From Heterohyrax brucei (lineage: Eukaryota > Chordata > Mammalia > Hyracoidea > Procaviidae), in contig CM053141.1 of the NCBI GenBank assembly GCA_028571685.1, positions 137,048,833 to 137,112,832 of the forward strand: a stretch of DNA of 64,000 bases. The letters are read 5' to 3'. A model generated the notes under the pieces. That model saw only the letters and a program-made list of their open reading frames with translations. It did no database searches and was not told the DNA's origin. A program made the position numbers and the translations under genes. Below are positions 58,258 through 64,000 of this stretch, one piece after another (position 1 is the stretch's first letter; the number at the start of each line of letters is the position of its first letter).

Positions 58258-58470
58258 TCCCAAGGAGTCCTAGTGGCACAGTGGTTTAAGTGCTTCGCTA
58301 CTAACCAAAAGAGTAGAAGTTCAAATCTACCAGCCACTCTATGGGAGAAAGATGTGGTATTCTGCTTCTATAAATATTTGTATCTTTGGAAATTCTGTGA
58401 AAACAGTTCTCCTCTGTCCTATAGGGTTGCTATGAGACAGAGTAGACTCGATGTCAGGGAGTTTTTGCAT
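58258..58470 (+). mobile_element. Full-length AfroSINE
   Basis: 'aaggagtcctagtggcacag' head with A box 'tggcacagtgg', 'aagttcaaatctaccag' with B box, 'gagaaagatgtggtattctg' central segment, 'cagttctcctctgtcctata' and 'gggttgctatgagacagag' tail. Best single example of the complete SINE in this window. Confidence 0.92.
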
Positions 58471-59734
58471 CAGTAGTTCAGAATGGACACCTCAAGTTAT
58501 GTGGTCGGCTGTTGTACCTTCTTTGGGTACCCAGCGCATGTGTGTGCCCAGGGGAAAACCAGAAGCTGTTTCCCAGAAGTAAAGAGTTATTAGGCAAAGA
58601 AGTTTGTCTTTGCTCCAAAACCCTAGAGTCCCCGTTATAATTCTCCTATTGTGCCTTTCCACTAGTTCTAGACAGTTTCCTAATCTGTTACAACCACTGT
58701 GTGCACCGTTAGTTATGCAGCAAGTTTATAAATATGTAACGAATTCACAACATGGAGACTAAATGATCCTGCTGACATTTCTCCCCTCTTGTATGGCAAA
58801 TTAAATTGAAAACTCTAGCTGTAGGAACTATTTTATAGGATGGAAGACTACAGTGTAAATTCAGTGCAAAATAAGGTATAAAAATAAAATTCCAAATTAA
58901 ATAACCATTTTGTAATGACACTAGGTGACTCCAGGGCATGCTTTACTGGGCTATTAATATATGCTTGGAACAGTTGAAGACACCCAAGGCGTGCATTAAT
59001 AGACACTAAAACACACCCTGTCATGCTTTAATGCTAAATTAATTAAGCAGTAACGTGACCTGTAAGTAGGTCTTTCTTGGTCAAGCAACTACTGAATGGA
59101 AGAGATAAAGGTATTTTCAGATATTATTTGACCAAACAATTGTTAGATTGCATAAAGGAACTTTTTTTTTTTTTTGAAGTGCTGGTCCCTACACCCAAAG
59201 GTAGTTTCAAGCCTATGTTCAGGTCAAAGAAGAATAGTTTTTAGTACTTTGATGCCATAGTCCTATCAGTTGTTTAAAGCTTTTCTTTTCAGCTTCCAAC
59301 TTTAAACTGTGTATATGTTAACCTTGGTTTCACATATTTGTAATATCAGTATTGTTAGGCTGATCACCAAATTATAGACACTTTAGAAAAGCAGATTCAC
59401 AATACAAATCTGCTTGCTATAGAAACAAGCTACAGCCAGCTGAGTTTCTCTAGAGCACTTACAAGTGCTCTCCATTAATGCTTGTTTTTAATCTAATTCC
59501 TTTAACACTCAATTTTTCTAAATTTAACTTCAGAAATCCTGTTAGGGAGAAAAAGCTCTTAAAACATTTTAAACGATAATTGCTTTGTAAATATAGATAG
59601 CACTCTTCACATGGAAAGACAGGGGAATTATACATGAGGAAATACATTCCGTTTATGGTAGAGCTCATATAATTTAGTGTCTCTTACAATTTTGAACCAG
59701 GACTAATGTCTGTTCTATAAACTGATGTATGTCA
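58471..59734. other. Unassigned sequence
   Basis: No gene or repeat recognised; poly-T run at 59162-59175. Confidence 0.4.
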
Positions 59735-59800
59735 AGTTCCTAGAAAATAATACTTGGTACACAGAAGACTCTCAATAAACACTTATTGAATGAATAGAAA
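59735..59800 (+). mobile_element. L2 LINE 3' end
   Basis: 'acttggtacacagaagact' and 'ctcaataaacacttattgaa' plus 'tgaatag' match the L2 terminus. Confidence 0.65.
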
Positions 59801-59939
59801 AATAAAAGAATGCTTACTAGAGCAGGGAAATGGAAACAAAAACGTGTAGGTTTTATCCTCAAATTGCTCACAATCTCTAAGGGCTCATAAAGAAACTAAC
59901 ACTTTTGTAAGAAGTTTTGATAGAGTCTGGATTTTATTT

Positions 59940-59959
59940 GTGTGTGTGTGTCTCTCTCT

Positions 59960-60016
<57 letters not shown>

Positions 60017-60028
60017 TGCGCACGTGTG
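59940..60028 (+). repeat. Long (TG)n microsatellite with a (TC)n block
   Basis: About 85 nt of TG units with 'tctctctctctctc' near the start and 'tgcgcacgtgtg' at the end. Confidence 0.95.
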
Positions 60029-60689
60029 CTTCATTTTAAGATTCATTTTGTCTGGGAGGAGATTATGGAGCCCACCTTGCAAGTTTGCATCTTCTCAGTA
60101 GGCCGGATTTGAGGTACATTTCAGGTAGAGAAAGCACATTAAAGGAACAAAGGTATGGAAACTCATTGTGACAGCCCAATTTGGGTTGGAGTTTTGATGG
60201 TGTGCCAGAAAACTCAGGAGATGAGAACAGACCAGAAACTTCACCTAGATAGTCAAGTCTCTCAAGCAATTGTCAAGAATTTTTACAAACAAGGGTGCAG
60301 TCAACTGTATTCATTGTTGCATGTAACTTCAAATGTGAAAATCTGAAAGTATCTACATTATTTTTCAGAAATTCCCTTGATGAACATTGCAAACATGTAT
60401 ACAGTAAAATGGTAGCTAAAAAGCAAAATCAGAGAGTTGAAAAGTAAGTAGAGTTGCAAAGACAATTTTGAAGATGAAAAGGAGAGATGATCACTCTCTT
60501 ATAATTAACATAAAATAATAAAACTATGGTAATCAACTCAGTATAGTAGTGGAGAACTGAGATGGAATTCAATTAAGAGCCAAGAAAGAGACACAAGTCT
60601 CATATATTGGAAAGTGATACAGGAAGGAATGGGCTGTTTACTAAGTGACACTGGAGTAACATAAATTTGCATCCACACGTCAACTCTAC
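60029..60689. other. Unassigned sequence
   Basis: No gene or repeat recognised with confidence. Confidence 0.4.
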
Positions 60690-60866
60690 AGATGCACACA
60701 CTGACACATACATAACACTTCAGACATTAAAAGCCTAAAGAAGCAAAATTTTAGAGTAAAACATCTGTTACATCACCAAAGATATAAACAAGACAGATAA
60801 AGCACAAATACATAGATTGACAATTAGGTTCGTGAACTCATCCTAGAAAACGTGTTACCTACCTCA

Positions 60867-61155
60867 TTACTGAATGTCACTACAGCCACTTTCCAAGTAC
60901 TCCCCTTGGAAAGATATACATTGATGCCAGCATCTAGTCCACCCTTCAAAGAAATTTTGGAATTCTTTTGCTGAAATGATCATCAGAGCTGTCATTGTAT
61001 TACCGTTGATGTCCTGAATGTCATCAAAATGTCTTCCTTTCAAGATTTCCTTTCTTTCTGAGTAAAGAAAAAAGCCACTGGGGGCCAGATCAGGTGAGTA
61101 GGGAGGGTGTTCCAGCACAGTTATTTGTTTACTGGCTAAAAACTCCCTGACAGAA
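60867..61155 (-). pseudogene. Mariner transposase, C-terminal fragment
   Basis: Minus-strand translation gives 'REFLASKQITVLEHPPYSPD' followed by 'LAPSGFFLY'. It ends 'EFQNFFEGWTRCWHQC' and 'GEYLESGCSDIQ', then stop. The Asp of 'YSPDLAP' is the third catalytic residue of mariner (D,D34D) transposases and is kept, but the N-terminal DNA-binding part and the first two catalytic Asp are absent. A homologous end is read on the plus strand at about 61208-61317 ('EFQNCSEGWPRLWHRC'). Confidence 0.85.
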
Positions 61156-61160
61156 AACTA

Positions 61161-61364
61161 GACAACTAAGTTTGTGAACTTGCCACTGTGACACTATGTG
61201 CAATGGATATTCCAGAAAGAGTTCCAAAATTGTTCTGAAGGGTGGCCCAGGCTCTGGCATCGGTGCACAGCTTCCCAAGGGGAGTACTTCAAAGGTCACG
61301 GTAGTGATATTCAGCAATGAGGTATGTAGCACTAAGAACAATTAAGTTTGTGAACTTAATTGTC
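61161..61364 (+). mobile_element. 204-bp internally deleted mariner (MITE-like)
   Basis: Terminal inverted repeats 61161-61184 and 61341-61364. It contains a short 5' part and the transposase 3' end on the plus strand, ending 'GEYFKGHGSDIQQ' and stop. Almost the whole transposase is deleted. Confidence 0.75.
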
Positions 61365-62000
61365 AGACTTTTAATATAAAAAAGATTATTTGGTGTTAAA
61401 TTTTTTAAAAAATTTTCATGACAAAGGATGCCATAAAAAAAGAAGTCACTAACTGGAAAACATTATCTGCAATCCATTTAACTTAGAGCTAGTATTCAGA
61501 TATACACACAAATCATATAAAGTAGTATAAAGAATCCAATAGAAAAATGGGAAATATCTAAAAATTATTTACAAAAGAAGAAGCCCGAAGGTGTCAATAA
61601 TTGCGTTATTACAAATTAAATTAATACAATTAAAACAAGGAAATACCATTTTATATGTGAATATATATCTGCAGAAAATTTAGTAATACTTTATTAAAGA
61701 TGTATAAGCTACAGATGTGTAAGCTAATTAGCAATTCTACTTCTGGATACACCAATGTCGAGAATCCAACACAAGTATAAAATGAGACACATGTAAGATT
61801 ATTTAGCATGTATTCTCAGTGCAAATTGTAAAGAACACAGCTGTTCTTTGATGGATGAATGAGAGAATAAATGTTGCTGATTCCTCAAGAATATCTTCTG
61901 GTAATTAAAATGTATCAATATGGATAAATCCAAAACATGGTGCTAGATGATTTATGCAAAATTATAGCTATGTATTAATGCTGTATGTTTTTAAAAATAT

Positions 62001-62361
62001 GGTGTTGGTGAAGAATATTGAACATACCATAGATTGCCAAAAGAATTAACAAATCTGTCTTGGAAAAAGTACAGTCAGAATTCTCTTTAGACCCAAGGAT
62101 GGGGATACTACCTTTCACACTATTTTGAACTTGATATCAGGAGAGACCAGTCCCTGGAAAAGGACATTACGCTTGGTAAAGGGTCAGCCAAAAAAAAAGA
62201 AGACTCAGAACCAGATGGATTGACACAGTGACTGCAACAAAGGGCTCAAGTATAATAGCCATTGTCAGGACGGCACAGGATAGAGCAATGTTCCATTCTA
62301 CTGTGTGGGGGGTTGCTGTGGGCCAGAACTTACTTGACAGGCCCTAACAACACAACAACAA
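62001..62361 (+). mobile_element. RTE LINE, severely 5' truncated 3' end
   Basis: 'ggtgttggtgaagaatattg' to 'ggccctaacaacacaac': the last 360 nt of RTE, inserted in the old L1. Frame remnants match 'DTVTATKGS'-type text of the RTE C terminus; several stops. Confidence 0.88.
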
Positions 62362-62904
62362 TGTACAGGATGATATTATTTGTGAAAAATTATAACCACA
62401 TGTTAATTCTATATATCTTTATAGCTACAAAGGTGGTAAAATATAGAAAAGTAACTGGATGCAACATACTCTACATTTAGGGTGGTAGTTATTACCACTG
62501 GAGAGATATGGACTAGGAACATAAATGTAAAATATAGCTGACATGTTACCATTTAATAAGGAAAAGTGTCAAAATGGTAACATCTGTTAAATTTGAGAGA
62601 GGCGTACGTAAGGATTTGTTACAACACTTCAGATTAAATAATTCATAAATAAAATTAAAAAATAAATATAAATAATTAGAGTTTAATGTGATGATCACTT
62701 TATCTGATGCCTGCATAAGCATTTACAGTAAACATTTTATAATGTTTACATTACAGATATCATAAATTCAAGGATGGGAAGGCCTATACTCTTGGGCTAC
62801 TGTGGAAACAGTACACTACTTTCGTGTGGTTATGTAAATCTATGGTTCTTGGTAAACTAAATAGACTTGATCCACATACAGCTGGGGAAAAGGCTTTGAA
62901 TCTC

Positions 62905-63645
62905 ATTCATTAATTCATTTTACAATTATTTATTAAGCATCTATCATATTCCAAGCAGCATTTCAGGTCCTAAAGATCTAAATGTATGGGGAAAACAAAT
63001 GAGGCAAAAATTCTTGCCTTCATGGAACCTCAACCCTAGGGGGCTGAGGTAGAAAATAGATAAAATAAATGAATAAAGTTAGAGGATAATATTTATGTGC
63101 AAAAGAAAGAAGAGTAGGGCAGAGGTTAAAGTCACCAATGTGGGGAGACTGAAAGTGGAAAGAGGTCATGGTATTTAAGGGGCAAAGTTAGGACAGCTTC
63201 ACTGAGAAGGTGACTTCTGAGCACAGACTTAAATACTTGAGTGGCAATCAACAAAGATATGTGAAGGATCAATAGAAGGAAACAGTGCAAAAAGAACAAG
63301 AGGCCTATGGGCTGAAGCAGAAAGGGATAGAGTGAGAGCATTTAGAAACGATATCAGAAGGGAAACAGGCACAGACTACTGTGAGGAATTTTTCCTTGCA
63401 GTGGTTTTTGAGCACAGGAATGACTGATTTTCATGTGGTGAGAGAAGAAAGCATGTAGAGGAGAACCAAAACAGGGAGATTGGTTCAGAAGCTCTTGCAA
63501 TAATCCAGGCAAGAGGTGATGGCAGCTCAGGCCAACAGAAGCAGAGATGGTAGATGTATCGTGAAGATAGAGCAAACAGGATTTGCTGAGAACTTATAAG
63601 TAGACAGGAAGACAGATGTTCAGGATGACTTCAAGGTTTTCGATG
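62905..63645 (-). mobile_element. L2 LINE, long antisense copy
   Basis: In order: 'attatttattaagcatctat', 'atggaacctcaaccctagg', 'cttcactgagaaggtgactt', 'gcaataatccaggcaagag', 'caacaggatttgctgagaac', 'atgacttcaaggttttcga'. This follows the antisense L2 3' region over about 740 nt. Confidence 0.75.
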
Positions 63646-63649
63646 CAAC

Positions 63650-63812
63650 AGTGCATCATTAGTAATATTTTGTAGTATGTTCATGCCATGTAATAGGGCT
63701 TCCAGTGTAGTCCCTAATTTTTCTTCCACGATCTTTATCACTTCAGAGTTTATATTTAGGTCTTTGGCCCATCTTGAGTTATTTTATGTGCATGGTGTGA
63801 GATACAGATCTT
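63650..63812 (-). mobile_element. L1 LINE fragment
   Basis: 'tcacttcagagtttatattt', 'aggtctttggcccatcttga' and 'gtgagatacagatcttgttc' are antisense L1 ORF2. Followed by a 20-nt tandem duplication at 63818-63857. The remainder to 64000 is unassigned. Confidence 0.65.
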
Positions 63813-64000
63813 GTTCTACCAACTTCAAATGAAAATTACCAACTTCACATGAAAAAGGAAAGAGGCCCCATGTAAGGAAAGCGTTACTGAAGAAGAGGAA
63901 CAAAGTGGGTAGATTCACACTGTGTAACTTTGGAACCTATTATAGTTGTCAAAACAACCCGGTTTTGGCACAACAGACTAATGATGTAATTGAAATGTGA

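Larger units (their letters stand above)
60818..61364. mobile_element. Composite of two mariner transposon copies, head to head
   Basis: Outer ends 'gacaattaggttcgtgaact' (60818) and reversed 'gacaattaagttcacaaact' (61364) are inverted repeats. A third end of the same kind ('gacaactaagtttgtgaact') starts at 61161. Left unit: 60818-61160, transposase C-terminal part on the minus strand. Right unit: 61161-61364, a mini-element with the C-terminal end on the plus strand. Both outer ends come from the same (3') end of the transposon. Confidence 0.8.
60690..62545 (+). mobile_element. Old L1 LINE 3' part, interrupted by mariner and RTE pieces
   Basis: L1 ORF2 C-terminal text around 60715-60790 and 61380-62000 ('ccaatagaaaaatgggaaat', 'caacacaagtataaaatgag', 'ttctttgatggatgaatgag', 'tggataaatccaaaacatgg'). 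The 3' UTR follows the RTE insertion ('aaaggtggtaaaatatagaa'). Decayed, no frame. Confidence 0.65.

Noticed and set aside
58258..58340. tRNA gene
   Set aside because: A- and B-box-like promoter elements are present but belong to the tRNA-derived head of an AfroSINE, and the sequence does not close into a tRNA cloverleaf that I can support.

Overview
This window looks like a gene-poor, repeat-dense piece of a placental mammal genome, most probably Afrotherian and most likely elephant or a close relative. The evidence is about 29 copies of a tRNA-headed SINE that reads as AfroSINE. Recurring features are a head like 'tggcacagtggtttaag', a middle with 'gcagttctactctgtcc' and a tail like 'gggtcgctatgagtc'. 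These sit among RTE-type LINEs with the same style of 3' end and a lineage-specific young L1. Family names come from recall of repeat sequences and were not checked against a database. I found no convincing protein-coding exon, tRNA, rRNA, CRISPR array or CpG-island promoter. Every long reading frame that can be interpreted belongs to a transposable element.

Layout. 1-17.4 kb is almost entirely antisense L1. An old L1 (1-2469, 9695-11100, 16765-17391) was split by a 7.2-kb nearly full-length younger L1 (2486-9678, with target-site duplications) and by a second, rearranged L1 (about 11604-16760). 17.4-31 kb is mostly single-copy AT-rich DNA with scattered SINEs, L2, MIR, MER5 and an MLT1-like LTR. 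31-35.7 kb holds an RTE in inverted, twin-primed-like form, an unclassified repeat and an internally deleted L1. 35.7-39.5 kb is the most repeat-poor stretch and a candidate for conserved non-coding DNA. 39.5-47.2 kb is a SINE/MIR/L1 cluster ending in a mariner-like remnant. 49.3-55.1 kb holds two RTE copies in opposite orientation, one carrying a young L1 3' end. 56-57.3 kb is LTR-like. 60.7-62.5 kb is an old L1 interrupted by a composite mariner and an RTE tail. 62.9-63.8 kb is antisense L2 followed by an L1 scrap.

How the parts relate: L1 reverse transcriptase presumably moved the L1 copies. The shared SINE and RTE 3' ends suggest RTE machinery moved the AfroSINEs. All of these copies appear inactive through stops, frameshifts, truncation or rearrangement. 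I found no new cellular system. The observations most worth following are two template-switch-like inverted duplications inside one L1 (12249-12932 and 13469-13554), a head-to-head mariner composite (60818-61364), the inverted RTE (30991-34290), recurrent reading frames in the young L1 3' UTR, and the repeat-poor island at 36.2-39.5 kb.
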